A DNA stretch of 64,000 nucleotides from Advenella kashmirensis WT001 (GTDB taxonomy: Bacteria; Pseudomonadota; Gammaproteobacteria; Burkholderiales; Burkholderiaceae_B), in the NCBI RefSeq assembly GCF_000219915.2, contig NC_017964.1, positions 3,472,001 through 3,536,000 of the forward strand, written 5' to 3'. A program made the translations under genes and the position numbers. Each line of letters starts with the position of its first letter. Positions within the stretch are counted from its first letter, which is position 1. Positions 30,096 through 41,283 of the stretch are shown here, piece by piece. Below the pieces are notes generated by a model, which worked only from the letters and a program-made list of their open reading frames with translations, did no database searches and had not been told where the DNA came from.

Positions 30096-31499
30096 TAACC
30101 TTGCCCGGGTTCATCAGAATGTGAGGATCCAGCGCACGCTTGATCTTGCGCATCAGGGCCAGCTCCACGTCGGATTTGTATAACGGCAGCAGGTCTTTTT
30201 TCAGCTGCCCCACCCCATGCTCGGCGCTGATCGAGCCGCCAAAGGCGTGTACGCTGTCATGCACCAATTGATACACTTGCGGCTGCAGTTCCAGAAATGC
30301 AGTCTCATCCGAGCCTGCCGGCGCTGCCACGTTGTAATGCAGATTGCCATCGCCCAGGTGGCCAAAAACAATATGGCGCACGCCCATAAACGCCGCCTGC
30401 AACTGCGCATTGGTCTGTTCAACAAAATCGGCCATGCGCGAGACCGGAATCGACACATCGTGCTTGATGTTTTTACCCATCTGTTTTTCCGCCAGCGGGA
30501 TGCTTTCACGCAAATGCCACAATTCATTGCTCTGGGCAATGGATGCAGCAATAACAGCGTCTACCACATCCCCGTCTTCAATGGCCTGGCCCACCACCGT
30601 TTCAAAACGTTCGCGCGCATGATCGGCGCTTTCGCTGTCGGAAATTTCCAGCAGCGCATACCACGGGCACTGCCTGCCGGACGCGTCAAACGGCCATTTC
30701 TGCTGGTCAAACTGCAGTGTGACCGAATCCAGGCAATAGTGGGAAATAAGTTCGAAACCGGTCAGGGCCGCGCCGAACCCCTTGCGGCTCGCGCCAGCAT
30801 CCGCACGGCCGCCGGCATGTCGTTGAAAGCGAGCATGGCCGTGCAACGCGCCACTGGTTGAGGATACAACTTGAGCGTTGCCGCGGTAATAATCCCCAGC
30901 GTGCCCTCGCTGCCGATATACAGATCACGCAAATCGTAGCCGGTATTGTCCTTGCGAAGGCCACGCAAACCATGCCAGATCTCGCCATCTGCCGTGACCA
31001 CTTCCAGGCCTAGCGTGAGATCACGGGTATTGCCATAGCGCAGCACCTGCGTGCCTCCTGCATTAGTGGCCAGATTGCCGCCGATCGTGCAACTGCCTTC
31101 GGCAGCCAGGCTCAGCGGAAACAAACGGTCTGCCTCAATCGCAGCCTGCTGCACCTCGCGCAGGGTGCAGCCGGCTTGCACGGTAATCGTATCGTCGGCC
31201 GTATCCACCTGCAGGACGCGGTTAAGGCGCGCAAGAGCGATCACGACACTATTGCCCTGCCCGTCTGGCGTGGCGCCCCCGCAAAGACCGGTATTGCCGC
31301 CTTGTGGCACCATGGGCACCTGATGCTCCACGCAGGTGCGCACCACCTGTGCTACCTGTTCGACAGAGGCGGGGCGCACCACGGCCAGCGCCTGACCGGT
31401 ATAGCGGCCGCGCCAGTCGGTCAGATAAGGTTGTGCCGCCGCTCCGATCAATACATGATCTGCGCCGACGATGTCCTGCAATGTTGCCAATAGATTCAT
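30076..31499 (-). CDS. FAD-linked oxidase (GlcD/D-lactate or 2-hydroxyglutarate dehydrogenase-like), one frame break
   Basis: Two-domain flavoprotein. The PCMH-type FAD domain carries [34 protein letters not shown] and [20 protein letters not shown]. The C-terminal FAD-oxidase domain carries [39 protein letters not shown] and [19 protein letters not shown]. The frame breaks near 30775 (GAGCCCGCAAG read as GAGCCGCAAG). Restored length is about 475 residues. The HxxxGDGNLH and EHGVG motifs point to the D-2-hydroxyacid dehydrogenase branch; the exact substrate is open. Confidence 0.87.
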
Positions 31500-31671
31500 T
31501 TTTTTCTGCTCGTTTCAATTTGACCGCTGTCGCACTGGGCTGGCGGACAAATTCCCACCAGCCCGCTTTGGCAACAGACGTATAATACAGTTCACATTCT
31601 ACCGAAATTCGTGACTGTTGCCGGTCGCGTACGTGACGCAACGGCTGCAACCGCATTTACCAGGACAACCT

Positions 31672-33060
31672 ATGACCCCAGCGCTTCCCCAATCCGTATT
31701 CAAGGCTTATGACATTCGTGGTATTGTGCCTGAACAGCTCAATGCCTCGTTTGCCTACCTGCTGGGGCGCGCGCTGGCCCGGCGTGCCCGCGCCTGCGGC
31801 ACGGACCGGATCGTGGTGGGCTACGATGGACGCCTGTCCAGCCCGGAGCTGTCCGCCGCCCTGCAAAAGGGCATTCTGGATGAAGGCATTGATACGGTAG
31901 ACATCGGCATGGTGCCCACGCCACTGGTGTATTTCGAATCCTACTCCGAAAATATCGGCGCCGCCGTTGCCATTACCGGCAGCCATAACCCGCCAAAATA
32001 CAATGGCTTCAAAATGATGATCGGCGGCAAGGCCCTGTACGGCGACGACGTACTGGCCCTGCGCGAGCAGATGCAGGCGCTGCAATCTGAGCCGGTAGCT
32101 GCAGTAAAAGGCGTTGCACATCGCAAGGACATTGTCCAGACGTATATAGAGCGGATTGTGTCGGACGTGAAGCTGACCCGCCCGATGAAAATTGCCATCG
32201 ATTGCGGCAATGGCGTGGGCGGCGTGGTCGCAACCAAACTGTTTCGCGCGCTTGGCTGCGAGGTGATCGAGCTGTATTGCGATGTGGATGGCACCTTTCC
32301 CAATCACCACCCCGATCCTGCCGACCCCCACAACCTGGAAGACCTGCAGCGCACCCTGCGGGAGACCGACTGCGAAATCGGTCTGGCCTTCGACGGTGAC
32401 GGTGACCGCCTGGGCGTTGTCACCCGCAGCGGCAGCATCATCTGGCCGGACCGCCAGTTGATTCTTTTTGCCCGCGATATTCTTGCGCGCCAGCCTGGCG
32501 CGACCATTATCTATGACGTCAAATGCAGCCGTCACGTGACCGCCTCTGTTCTGGCAGCCGGCGGCGTGCCGCTCATGTGGCGCACCGGTCATTCGCTGAT
32601 CAAGGCCAAGCTGGCGGAAACCGGCGCCCCTATTGCAGGTGAAATGAGCGGCCATGTTTTCTTCAAGGAACGCTGGTTCGGCTTTGATGACGGCCTGTAT
32701 ACCGGCGCGCGCCTGCTGGAAATCCTCTCGCGCGAGCCCAACCCCACCGCCGTGCTTGATGCCCTGCCAGAGGGCATTTCCACGCCGGAACTTAAGCTGG
32801 ACATGGAAGAAGGCCAGCAATATTCGCTGATCAAGACTTTGCAGGAAAAAGCGCATTTTCCGGGCGCCACCAGCGTCAATACCATTGACGGCGTACGCGC
32901 CGAATATGAAGACGGCTTTGGCCTGGCGCGTGCGTCCAATACCACACCTGTGATTGTGTTGCGTTTTGAAGGCGAGTCGCAGCAGGCGATTGATCGCATC
33001 CGTGCAGAATTCAAAGCGGTGTTCGCCCAGTTTGCGCCGGGCGCGGCGCTGCCGTTCTGA
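31672..33060 (+). CDS. algC: Phosphomannomutase/phosphoglucomutase
   Basis: Interconverts hexose 1- and 6-phosphates and so supplies nucleotide-sugar precursors for the polysaccharide operon it faces. Start 31672 (MTPALPQSVFKAYDIRG) follows CAGGAC. TGSHNPPKYNGFKMMIGG holds the phosphoserine, FDGDGDRLGV the metal site, GEMSGHVFFKERWFGFDDG the sugar loop and ARASNTTPVIVLRFEG the phosphate loop. 462 residues, intact. Divergent from the FAD oxidase with 172 bases between. The symbol is by family analogy (algC/pgm type). Confidence 0.92.
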   Translation: MTPALPQSVFKAYDIRGIVPEQLNASFAYLLGRALARRARACGTDRIVVGYDGRLSSPELSAALQKGILDEGIDTVDIGMVPTPLVYFESYSENIGAAVAITGSHNPPKYNGFKMMIGGKALYGDDVLALREQMQALQSEPVAAVKGVAHRKDIVQTYIERIVSDVKLTRPMKIAIDCGNGVGGVVATKLFRALGCEVIELYCDVDGTFPNHHPDPADPHNLEDLQRTLRETDCEIGLAFDGDGDRLGVVTRSGSIIWPDRQLILFARDILARQPGATIIYDVKCSRHVTASVLAAGGVPLMWRTGHSLIKAKLAETGAPIAGEMSGHVFFKERWFGFDDGLYTGARLLEILSREPNPTAVLDALPEGISTPELKLDMEEGQQYSLIKTLQEKAHFPGATSVNTIDGVRAEYEDGFGLARASNTTPVIVLRFEGESQQAIDRIRAEFKAVFAQFAPGAALPF

Positions 33061-33152
33061 TTATTTCATGATACCAGGCCTGGCCTGCGCCTGAACCGGC
33101 GTCCTGGCAGCAGCGGGCGGCGGGTCATGCGCCCCCGGCTGCCTTTTGCAAG

Positions 33153-34285
33153 CTAGCGGCCCAGCGCCTGGTATATATCCAGATGCACCTGCACTACCTT
33201 GCGGATATCGAAGGCCTCCTGCGCCAGCGCCCGCCCTGCCTGGCCCATGGCCTGACGCTTTTGCGCATTTTCTGCCAGATCACAAACCGCCTCATAAATG
33301 GCACGTGCATCCCGAACCGGCACCAGCACGCCGGTCTCATCGGCTTCAATTGCATCCCGACACCCGGGCACGTCGGTCGTAATCACGGCACGCCCGCAGG
33401 CGGCCGCTTCAACCAGAGACTTGGGCAACCCTTCCCGGTAGGATGGCAGCACCACAATATGTGAATCGGCATACAGCGCAGCAATATCGCTGCGCTCGCC
33501 CAGCCATTGCACGCGATCGCCCCAGGCCGTGGCCTCTTGCTGCGTGACCGATGCCGGATTGCCCGGATCGGGATTGCCTACCACCAGCCAGTGATAGGGT
33601 TTGCCATCGCGCCGCGACATGTCGGCCGCCTCCACATATTCCAGGACACCTTTGTCGCGCAACAATCGCGCCACAAAAATAATCTTGATCGGTAGCGGCG
33701 GCTCCGGTACTGCGGCATATTGCTCAAGGTCGACGCCCGAGCCGCGGATCATCACCACCTGCTCATCTTTGACCGCGCCAATGCGGCTCAGGATATCGCG
33801 GTCATTGCGATTCTGGAAAATGACACGGCTGTTGCTGTGCCCCAGCGCAAAGCGATAAAGCTGCTGGGTAACCAACCTGACCCAGTCAATGCCCTTGCGC
33901 TCGCGCGTAAAAATAAACCCCAGACCCGAGATCGCAGAGACCACGCCCTTCACACCCGCAAGCCTTGCGGCAATGCCGCCATACAGCACAGGTTTGATGG
34001 TGACCAGATGCACAATGTCGGGCCGCACCCGCCGGAACAACTGATAGATGGCGTAAACCGTTTTGAGTTCAGCAGCGGGTTCATGCCGCTGCGCGACATG
34101 GGCAACACATGGTGCGTTAAACCATGCGATTTGATGGCCTGCACGGCAGCGCCGTCCATGGTTGCCACGCTGACCTCATAGCCCTGCTCTTTTGCCGCCA
34201 ATGCGATGGGCAAACGATGCGACAAAAAAAAGGCAGGATTATTCACCACGAACATCAGGGAGCGGGGCGAGTTCTGCTGTGTCAT
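33153..34285 (-). CDS. Glycosyltransferase family 4, last gene of polysaccharide operon, one frame break
   Basis: GT-B fold transferase. The N-terminal part is LMFVVNNPAFFLSHRLPIAL, the shape of CapM-type galactosyltransferases. The frame breaks near 34070 and continues RVRPDIVHLVTIKPVLYGG, GVVSAISGLGFIFTRERKG and the donor-binding SYREGLPKSLVEAAACGRAV with the E-x7-E pair. Ends VHLDIYQALGR. Restored length is about 377 residues. It lies 24 bases after the preceding transferase and is convergent with the phosphomannomutase gene. Sugar specificity is not predictable. Confidence 0.85.
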
Positions 34286-34309
34286 AGTACGGGGTCCCTA
34301 TTTGTTGAA

Positions 34310-35592
34310 TCAGCGCGCATCGCCAAGCATCGCCCGCCAGGTCTGTTCATATCGTTCAATCATATTTGGCAGGCTGAACTCCTGCAGCACCCGCGCGCGC
34401 ACCCTTTCGGCAATCACGTCACGGCCTTGCGCATCGATGGCGGCAAACGCCTGCCCGATAGCCTCGGCCAGCGCTGCCGGGTTCTGCGGCGGCACCACCC
34501 AACCGGTATCCCCGACAATCACGGCGGCATCACCAACATCGGTTACCACCCCCGGTACGCCGCAAGCCATCGCCTCGGCAACCACATTCGGAAAGCCCTC
34601 GGCCAGGCTGGAGAGCACATGCACGTCCAGTGCATTCATGACCGCGGGCACATCATCGCGCATGCCCAGCAGAATGACCTGGTCGGTCACTTCGGCCTCG
34701 CGCAGCCACTGCATCAATTGCGCATTATCTGTATCCAGCCCTTTGCCGACCAGCACGCAATGCAGAACCAGCCCGTTTTTCTTGCACTGGGCCAGCGCAT
34801 CAATCAGGCTGCGATGGTCCTTGAGCGGATTGAAGCGTGCCACAAAACCGATCACGCGCGCATCGGGCGCCAGTTGCCACTGTTGCCGCAAGCGCTCGCG
34901 CGCCTGCGCATCGGGCTGCCAGCGCGTCAGGTCATAACCGTTTTGTATCACCACCATTTTGTTTGCGTCATAACCCCATTGCTCATGCGCGCGCGGGCGC
35001 CTTGCGCGCAGCACACAATGGTTTGCGGCAGCCAGCCGGACACCAGCCCGCAAAAGCGCGCCAGCAGCCAGGCAGACTTGCTGCTGCTCTTGAGATTTTC
35101 ACCGGAATTGCGTATACCCCAGGCAATATGCCGGATGCCAGCCGTTCGGGCTGCCAGTCCGGCAATCGCATCAGCGTGATACATCCAGGTCTGCACCACG
35201 TCAGGCCGCAGCCGGATCAGTTCGCGGCGCAGCGCCATAAAGTCGCGCGGCGTGATCTTGCCGGGTTTCATGCCAAGGGTAATAACGTTGATGCCCGCAT
35301 CGCGCAGGCCTGCACCGTACAGCCCGTCATCGGTAAAGCACACCAGGGTATGCCGAATTGCTTTGGAGGGCGCCATCAGCAGGCGATTAAGCACCGCTTC
35401 GGCACCACCCTGGCCCAGGCCACTGATCACGTGTACCACATGCAATTTGCGCGCAGGCGCTGCGGTTGTTGCTGCAGTTGCGTTGGCATCATCTGTCGGC
35501 GCTGCTGCGACCGGCGCAGATACAGACGAATCCGGCCCGGCAGATTGGCTCATGGCGCCAGTCGCGCCTGCGGGCTGCGACAATGCAGTCAT
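34310..35592 (-). CDS. Glycosyltransferase family 4, one frame break
   Basis: Starts with a low-complexity Ala/Thr-rich segment of about 45 residues, then KLHVVHVISGLGQGGAEAVL, the usual acceptor-side loop of this family. LIRLRPDVVQTWMYHADAIA follows. The frame breaks near 34995; after it come VIGFVARFNPLKDHRSLIDA, ILLGMRDDVPAVMNALDVHV and SLAEGFPNVVAEAMACGVPG with the E-x7-E donor site. Restored length is about 427 residues. Start codon overlaps the stop of the upstream transferase by one base (TAATG). The Ala-rich head is unusual; a start further in is possible. Confidence 0.85.
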
Positions 35593-36828
35593 TATTGCGA
35601 CTCCGTCGGCGCCGCCGGCTTGACCCGCGACTTACCCAGCACCGCATCAAACAGGAACTGCCATTGTTCCAGCACCGCAGCCAGGCTGTAGCGATCACGT
35701 ACCGAAATCGTGGCGCGATGGCCAAGCTCGCGCCGCAGTATTTCATCTGTCATAACCTGAAGCAGCGCCTCCTGCAGGGCGTCCACATCGGAGAGCCCGA
35801 CCAGAATGGCGTCACGCCCGTCCCGGGACAGTTCCGCAGGGCCGCTGGGGCAATCCATGGTCACGCAAGGCAGGCCCAGCGCCATGGATTCGAGCAATAC
35901 ATTGGGAAACCCTTCCACTTCAGAGGTCATCACAAACGCATCGGCGCGACTGATTGCCTCCCAGGCTGATCGGTTTTACCCGGCAGATGGATGCGATCCT
36001 GCAAACCCAGTTTGCGTACTTTTTCCTGCAAAAGGCTGAGCAGCGGTCCTTCACCCCAGATCGTCAGATCCCAGTCGGCACCTGGGGCGCCAGCCGGGCA
36101 AAGACATCAATCAACATTTCAAAGCGCTTGGTGGCAACAAAACGCCCCATGGCGCACAATTGCTTGCGTGCACCCGCCGGGGTTTGCAGATCAGAAGGCG
36201 TTGCGGCATCTGCAGCCGTTTGCCCATCCGGCGCCGTGCCGGCAGACTCCGACACATAGGAGACCCTGCCGGTATCGTCCACCGCACGGGCGGCCGACTC
36301 CAGCGCCGGCGGCAGCGGATTGGGAATGACCGCCACATGCTGCAAGCCGGGCACAACGCGGGCAAAAACCTCGGCGGCCTGTTGAGTCTGCAGCATGACG
36401 GCATCGGCCTGTGGATACAGCAGGCGCCGCGCGCGTGCCAGCACGTTGCTGATATTCTTGCTGGCAGCCGGATTGGTTCTTTCGCACACAATGACCGGAA
36501 TGCCCAGGCCCTTAGTGGCCGCCAGCACCATGACATTCACATTGGTCAGAAACGATACGATCACATCAGGCGCCTGCTCCTGAATCAGGCGCCGCAGGAT
36601 CAGCGGCTTGGCCAGCGTACGGAACATGCCCGGCCCGCTCAGATGCCGGGCCACCCAGACCTGGCGCACCCCGGGATCCAGCGGATAGAATGATTGGCCG
36701 GTGCCCCGCGAAAAAGTGGGCATCAGGCACACATCGTGACCTTCCCTGACCCAGGCATTGACCAGCGATGCGGCCACCCGCTCGGCCCCGCCCGCATTCA
36801 TGGAACTGACAAGTAACAGGATTCGCAT
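35592..36828 (-). CDS. Glycosyltransferase family 4, two frame breaks
   Basis: MRILLLVSSMNAGGAERVAA is the classical GT4 start. TNVNVMVLAATKGLGIPVIV and CAMGRFVATKRFEMLIDVFA follow. Breaks are near 36065 and 35965; the middle piece reads DLTIWGEGPLLSLLQEKVRK, then LGLQDRIHLPGKTDQPW once one G is restored. The last piece MTSEVEGFPNVLLESMALGL carries the donor-site glutamates, and the end is VKPAAPTESQ. A roughly 35-residue polar insertion (VDDTGRVSYVSESAGTAPDG region) interrupts the first half. Restored length is about 413 residues. Confidence 0.83.
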
Positions 36829-36860
36829 GGGCTACTCCTTACTGCCGTGGTTAATGATTT

Positions 36861-38756
36861 TCATGGTTTGATTCCGTATTCATCCAACCAGGCCTGCAGC
36901 ATCAGGATACCCCACAAGCGCGCACTGTTGTCCACCTGCCCGCTTTGATGCTGCATCCAGACCTCGCGCACGCGTTGCGCATCCAGCAGGTTCTGCGCCT
37001 CAAGACGCGGCAATGCCAGCAATTGCTCGCCCCATTGGCGCAACGGCCCCCGGAGCCACTGCCCCATGGGCACGGAAAACCCTTTCTTGGGTCGGTCCAG
37101 CATCTGCTGCGGCACGTGACGGTATAGCAACTGCTTGAGAATCCACTTGCTGTCGCCGCCGCGCAGCTTGTATTTTTCGTCCAGGCTCCAGGCAAACTCG
37201 TATACCCGATGATCCAGCAGCGGCACACGGGTCTCCAGGGACACGGCCATGGCGGCCCGGTCCACCTTGACCAGAATATCATCGGGCAGATACGAAACGG
37301 TATCAATGGCCATCATCGTATCCAGCAGGCTATCCAATGGCGCCTGCGAAAACGCGCTATCCGGTTCGGTTGCGCCCTTGAGCACGCTGGCCGGATCCTG
37401 CCAGTACGAGACAAACTGCCGGTAGAACGCGACCATATTCTCTGCGCCCAGCACTTGTTCGAGCTTGCCGAACTTTTCTGCACGCGGCCCGGAGAGCAGG
37501 CTGGCAGCAACGCGCGCACCGGCACGCAGCGGCCCTTGCAGGCCCGCCGGCACACGCTCGCGCTTGCCCCACCACTGTTGTACACGTTGATAACGGGAAT
37601 AGCCGCCAAAAAGCTCGTCACCGGCATCGCCCGAAAGCGCCACCGTCACCTGCTGGCGCGCCATGCGCATCACCAGCGCTGTCGGAATCTGTGAGGAGTC
37701 GGCAAACGGCTCGTCATACATTTGCGGCAGCGACGGGATCAGATCCAGGCTGTCCTGGGCGCTGACATACAGTTCGGTATGGTCCGTGCCCAAATGGCGC
37801 GCCACCTCGGCGGCGTATTCGGCTTCGTTGTATTCCGGCTCGGTAAAGCCAATGGAAAATGTCTTGAGCGTACCGGCCGCCTCCTCACGGGTCAGGCTGG
37901 CAATCAGGGACGAATCAATGCCACCGGATAAAAACGCGCCCAGCGGCACGTCCGACAGCAACTGCCCGCGGATCGCCTGGCGCAATACGCGATCCAGGCC
38001 ATCGACCGCATCATCATCGCGCGCAAATTGCGCACGCGGCTGCGAACGGGCCACCTCCAGCGCAGACCAATAGGACACGGGTTCAGGCCATGCGCCTGTC
38101 TCAATCTGGTCTGCCGACAAACTCACCCAGGTTCCTGGCAACAGCTTGCGCACTTTCGTAAAAACGCTATAGGGCGCAGGAATATAGTTATGGCGCAGAA
38201 ACAGCGCAATCGCATCACGATTCAAATGCGCATCAAAACCCGGCAAAGGCATCAGCGCCTTAAGTTCAGAGGCAAACATCAGGCCATCTGGCGTATAACC
38301 GTAATACAGCGGCTTTTCCCCAAAGCGGTCACGAGCCAGCACCAGATTGCGCGTCTGCCTGTCCCATACCGCGATGGCGAACATGCCCACCATTCGTTTT
38401 AAGGTTTCCTGCACGCCCCAGATCATAAGTCCGGCCAGAATGGTTTCCGTATCGGAGTGTCCGCGCCAGGCATGGGCATAACCGTCCTGTTCCAGCGCCT
38501 GGCGCAATTGCGGATGGTTATAGATTTCGCCGTTAAATACCAGCATAAAGCGCTGATCGGCACTGGCCATGGGTTGGTGCCCCTGCTCAGACAAGTCCTG
38601 AATCGCCAGTCGAACGTGACCAAAAGCCACGCCGCTATCGGCCTCTTCCCAGAAGCCATGACTGTCCGGCCCGCGGTGGGCAATACGGTCACAGCTTTGC
38701 GCAAGCAATGTTTCCTTGTGTTCGAACCGGCCTACAAGCCCGACAATCCCGCACAT
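36861..38756 (-). CDS. asnB: Asparagine synthase (glutamine-hydrolysing)-like amidotransferase
   Basis: Intact 631 residues. Cys2 of MCGIVGLVGRF is the glutaminase nucleophile; RIAHRGPDSHGFWEE and NGEIYNHPQLRQAL complete that domain. The synthetase half has the ATP pyrophosphatase motif FLSGGIDSSLIASL, DEPFADSSQIPT and ALSGDAGDELFGGYSRY. It sits between glycosyltransferase genes, 9 bases below one and 32 above another. Homologues inside O-antigen or capsule clusters amidate uronic acids, so the substrate here may be a GalNAcA residue rather than aspartate. That role is inferred from position. Confidence 0.9.
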   Translation of the reverse strand: MCGIVGLVGRFEHKETLLAQSCDRIAHRGPDSHGFWEEADSGVAFGHVRLAIQDLSEQGHQPMASADQRFMLVFNGEIYNHPQLRQALEQDGYAHAWRGHSDTETILAGLMIWGVQETLKRMVGMFAIAVWDRQTRNLVLARDRFGEKPLYYGYTPDGLMFASELKALMPLPGFDAHLNRDAIALFLRHNYIPAPYSVFTKVRKLLPGTWVSLSADQIETGAWPEPVSYWSALEVARSQPRAQFARDDDAVDGLDRVLRQAIRGQLLSDVPLGAFLSGGIDSSLIASLTREEAAGTLKTFSIGFTEPEYNEAEYAAEVARHLGTDHTELYVSAQDSLDLIPSLPQMYDEPFADSSQIPTALVMRMARQQVTVALSGDAGDELFGGYSRYQRVQQWWGKRERVPAGLQGPLRAGARVAASLLSGPRAEKFGKLEQVLGAENMVAFYRQFVSYWQDPASVLKGATEPDSAFSQAPLDSLLDTMMAIDTVSYLPDDILVKVDRAAMAVSLETRVPLLDHRVYEFAWSLDEKYKLRGGDSKWILKQLLYRHVPQQMLDRPKKGFSVPMGQWLRGPLRQWGEQLLALPRLEAQNLLDAQRVREVWMQHQSGQVDNSARLWGILMLQAWLDEYGIKP

Positions 38757-38765
38757 AAGCGTTGC

Positions 38766-39911
38766 CTATCCCTTTTTATCCTGATGCTGTATGTCGTTGA
38801 ATACCTCTTGCCACAAAGACAGCACGCGCCGCATCGAAAAGCGGTCACGTACATCCACAGCGCGACTGGCCAGCGTTTTACGAGCCTGCTTGTCCTGCAT
38901 CAGCCCCGACAGCGCGGCAGCCAGTGCCTGCGGATCTTCTACCGGCGTGACCAGCAACCCGTCAATATCGGGCCGGATAATCTCGCGCGGCCCGGTTTCA
39001 CAATCGAAAGCCACACTGGGCATGCCACAGGCCATGGCTTCAAGCAGGCTGTTGGACAGCCCTTCTACCCGCGAGCTCAGGACATAGATATCACAGGCCT
39101 GGTACCACTGCTGCATATTGCCTACACGGCCAGGCATACTGATACGCCCGGCCAGCCCGGCCACATCAATCTGTCCCTGCAGGCGATCGCGCTCGGGCCC
39201 CTCGCCCAGGATAACCAGATCCCAATCGGGAAACACGGCAGCCAGATCCCTGAATGCGTCAATCAGTATATCGAAACCCTTGTCTGTGTGCAGACGTCCC
39301 ACGGCCAGCAGGCGGCAGCGTCCGTTGCGCAGCGGCGGCGTCACCTGCGGCTCACCATTGGCCAGCGGCCAGTGAACGGCATTCGGTATCACTGCCATAT
39401 TCGACCCGGGCACGTGATTGACGATCCAGCTGGACGTATCGCGCGTTAGCGCCACCACCCGGGCCGCATGCGGATACGTGCGACGCCGCAGCTTGAGCCA
39501 GAACGACGAAAGATTCTGCGATGGTGGATGGGTATGCTCGGTAGCGATAACCCGGCATCGCAGGCCGGTGGATGCCAGTATCGACAAAATCGACGCGGTG
39601 GTCATCATGCCCAGCACGATATCGGGCCGGTAGCGCTGCATGGTTTTGCGCAAGGCGTACAGGCGTCGCAGATTGGCCATCACGCCGCGCAAACCTGCAG
39701 TATTGAGCGCCACGCGCTCTACATGCCGGTTCAGCTCATAAACGTCGCCACGGGCATCGGTCTGGGTGACCACCATCACATCGTGCCCGTGAATATGCCA
39801 CTGGTTGGCCAGGTCGACCGCCACCCGCTCCGCCCCGCCGGCATGCAACGAGTGGATAAAGATCATGATTCGCAGGGGGGATGGCGCTGCGGTCGTCGAA
39901 GTCAAAGGCAT
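38766..39911 (-). CDS. Glycosyltransferase family 4
   Basis: Intact, about 381 residues from ATG 39911 (MPLTSTTAAPSPLRIMIFIH). HSLHAGGAERVAVDLANQW is the acceptor-side loop; ATEHTHPPSQNLSSFWLKL follows. The donor side has LLAVGRLHTDKGFDILIDAF, LVILGEGPERDRLQGQIDV and SSRVEGLSNSLLEAMACGMP. The start almost touches the flippase stop at 39913, so the operon continues without a gap. Donor sugar unknown. Confidence 0.9.
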   Translation of the reverse strand: MPLTSTTAAPSPLRIMIFIHSLHAGGAERVAVDLANQWHIHGHDVMVVTQTDARGDVYELNRHVERVALNTAGLRGVMANLRRLYALRKTMQRYRPDIVLGMMTTASILSILASTGLRCRVIATEHTHPPSQNLSSFWLKLRRRTYPHAARVVALTRDTSSWIVNHVPGSNMAVIPNAVHWPLANGEPQVTPPLRNGRCRLLAVGRLHTDKGFDILIDAFRDLAAVFPDWDLVILGEGPERDRLQGQIDVAGLAGRISMPGRVGNMQQWYQACDIYVLSSRVEGLSNSLLEAMACGMPSVAFDCETGPREIIRPDIDGLLVTPVEDPQALAAALSGLMQDKQARKTLASRAVDVRDRFSMRRVLSLWQEVFNDIQHQDKKG

Positions 39912-39912
39912 A

Positions 39913-41280
39913 TCAATCGATTGTTTTTTCAGAAGAAGATTGTTTGGACACATCATGTGTCAGCGTCACAAAGACATAGCAAATATAAGACAGCAGGTAC
40001 ATGCAGCTGGTTGCCAGCATAATACCTTCGGCGCCCATCATGGGAGCAAGTATCTGGTTGAGCACTGCCTTGAGCGCAAAGTTGGCTACGGCAATGGCGG
40101 CCATCAGCTTGTAGCGGTTCTGGCTGGCCATCAGTTGCACCAGAATCAGCACGCCGAAATAGAATGGCAACTGCAATATTCCCCAGCGCAGCACGCTGGC
40201 CACGGCAATCGTGTCATCGGCCGTAAAGGCGCCGTTTTCAAACAGGATTTTCACAATCCAGGGCGCCAGCACCCAGCATGCCGCCACGGCAACCACGCCG
40301 CCCGCCAGCATCAGCACCGACCATTTGAGCGCCATATTGCGGGCGCGCAGCGCATCGCCCTGGCTTTGCACGTCGGCCAGCACCGGCAATGCGGCGCGTC
40401 CCACCGAAGCGGCGCCAAGGCCGATAATCAATGACAGCAACCGCGTGGCGTAACCCAGCGTCGCGTTGGCGTTATCGCCAAGACCGGCCGCGGCAATCTG
40501 GTCCAGCGGCCCCACAAAGCTCATGGCGATTTGCCCGATCAGCATCACGCCGGCCGCATTCAGCAACAACGGCCACTGATGCGACTTGAACGTAAAACTG
40601 GGAACGCCCCAGATCCCGTTGTCAGCCTTGCGCGCCAGTACCATCAGCCAGACCGCCTGGATAACGTACCCAACCAGCGTCCCCAAAAGCAGCGGCATGA
40701 CGCTGACATCACCTGGCGTGAGCAGAATCCATACCAATATCATCAGCGCCGGGATGCTTTCCAGCAGGGTATTAACATGCCGCTCGTGCGCGCGCAGGCG
40801 CGATGTCCCCACGCCAATCAGCAGCGTGAGCAAGGCCGCCGGCGCAAAGGCCCAGATCAGCTCGGTGCTGTGCTGCCGGGTGGTCTGGCTCAGGTTACCT
40901 GCAGAATAATCAAGAATATACGGCCACAGCAGCCAGGTCAGTACTCCGGTCACCACCCCAATGGCCAGCACCCAGCCCTGCAACTCACGGATAAACTGCA
41001 CCCGCTCACTGCCAGGCGCATAGCGCGTCTTGACCAGCACCGGGATCAGGACAATGGAAAACGCGCCAACAATGGTAATGGGCAGCCAGTTCGCCATGGT
41101 CATGGTGAACTGATAGGCGTCAACCACCTCGCTCACGCCATAGCGATGCGCCACTGCCATTTCCTTGAGCGCACCAGCCATCTTGCCGATCAGCAGGAAA
41201 AACGCCACGCGCATCGCGCCGCGCGCGATACGCATATGGTCAGGATGCAGCCCTTTAAACCGCCCGATAGCCCGCTTCAA
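39913..41280 (-). CDS. MurJ/MviN-type lipid-linked oligosaccharide flippase
   Basis: 455-residue polytopic membrane protein, intact. Hydrophobic segments occur throughout, for example AMRVAFFLLIGKMAGALKE, ITIVGAFSIVLIPVLVKT, AFAPAALLTLLIGVGTSRL and WSVLMLAGGVVAVAACWVL. KEMAVAHRYGVSEVVDAYQF resembles the MurJ/MviN start. In this operon it most likely flips the undecaprenyl-linked repeat unit, replacing a Wzx. The chromosomal lipid II flippase would be elsewhere. The start lies 3 bases below the epimerase stop. Confidence 0.83.
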   Translation of the reverse strand: MKRAIGRFKGLHPDHMRIARGAMRVAFFLLIGKMAGALKEMAVAHRYGVSEVVDAYQFTMTMANWLPITIVGAFSIVLIPVLVKTRYAPGSERVQFIRELQGWVLAIGVVTGVLTWLLWPYILDYSAGNLSQTTRQHSTELIWAFAPAALLTLLIGVGTSRLRAHERHVNTLLESIPALMILVWILLTPGDVSVMPLLLGTLVGYVIQAVWLMVLARKADNGIWGVPSFTFKSHQWPLLLNAAGVMLIGQIAMSFVGPLDQIAAAGLGDNANATLGYATRLLSLIIGLGAASVGRAALPVLADVQSQGDALRARNMALKWSVLMLAGGVVAVAACWVLAPWIVKILFENGAFTADDTIAVASVLRWGILQLPFYFGVLILVQLMASQNRYKLMAAIAVANFALKAVLNQILAPMMGAEGIMLATSCMYLLSYICYVFVTLTHDVSKQSSSEKTID

Positions 41281-41283
41281 GGA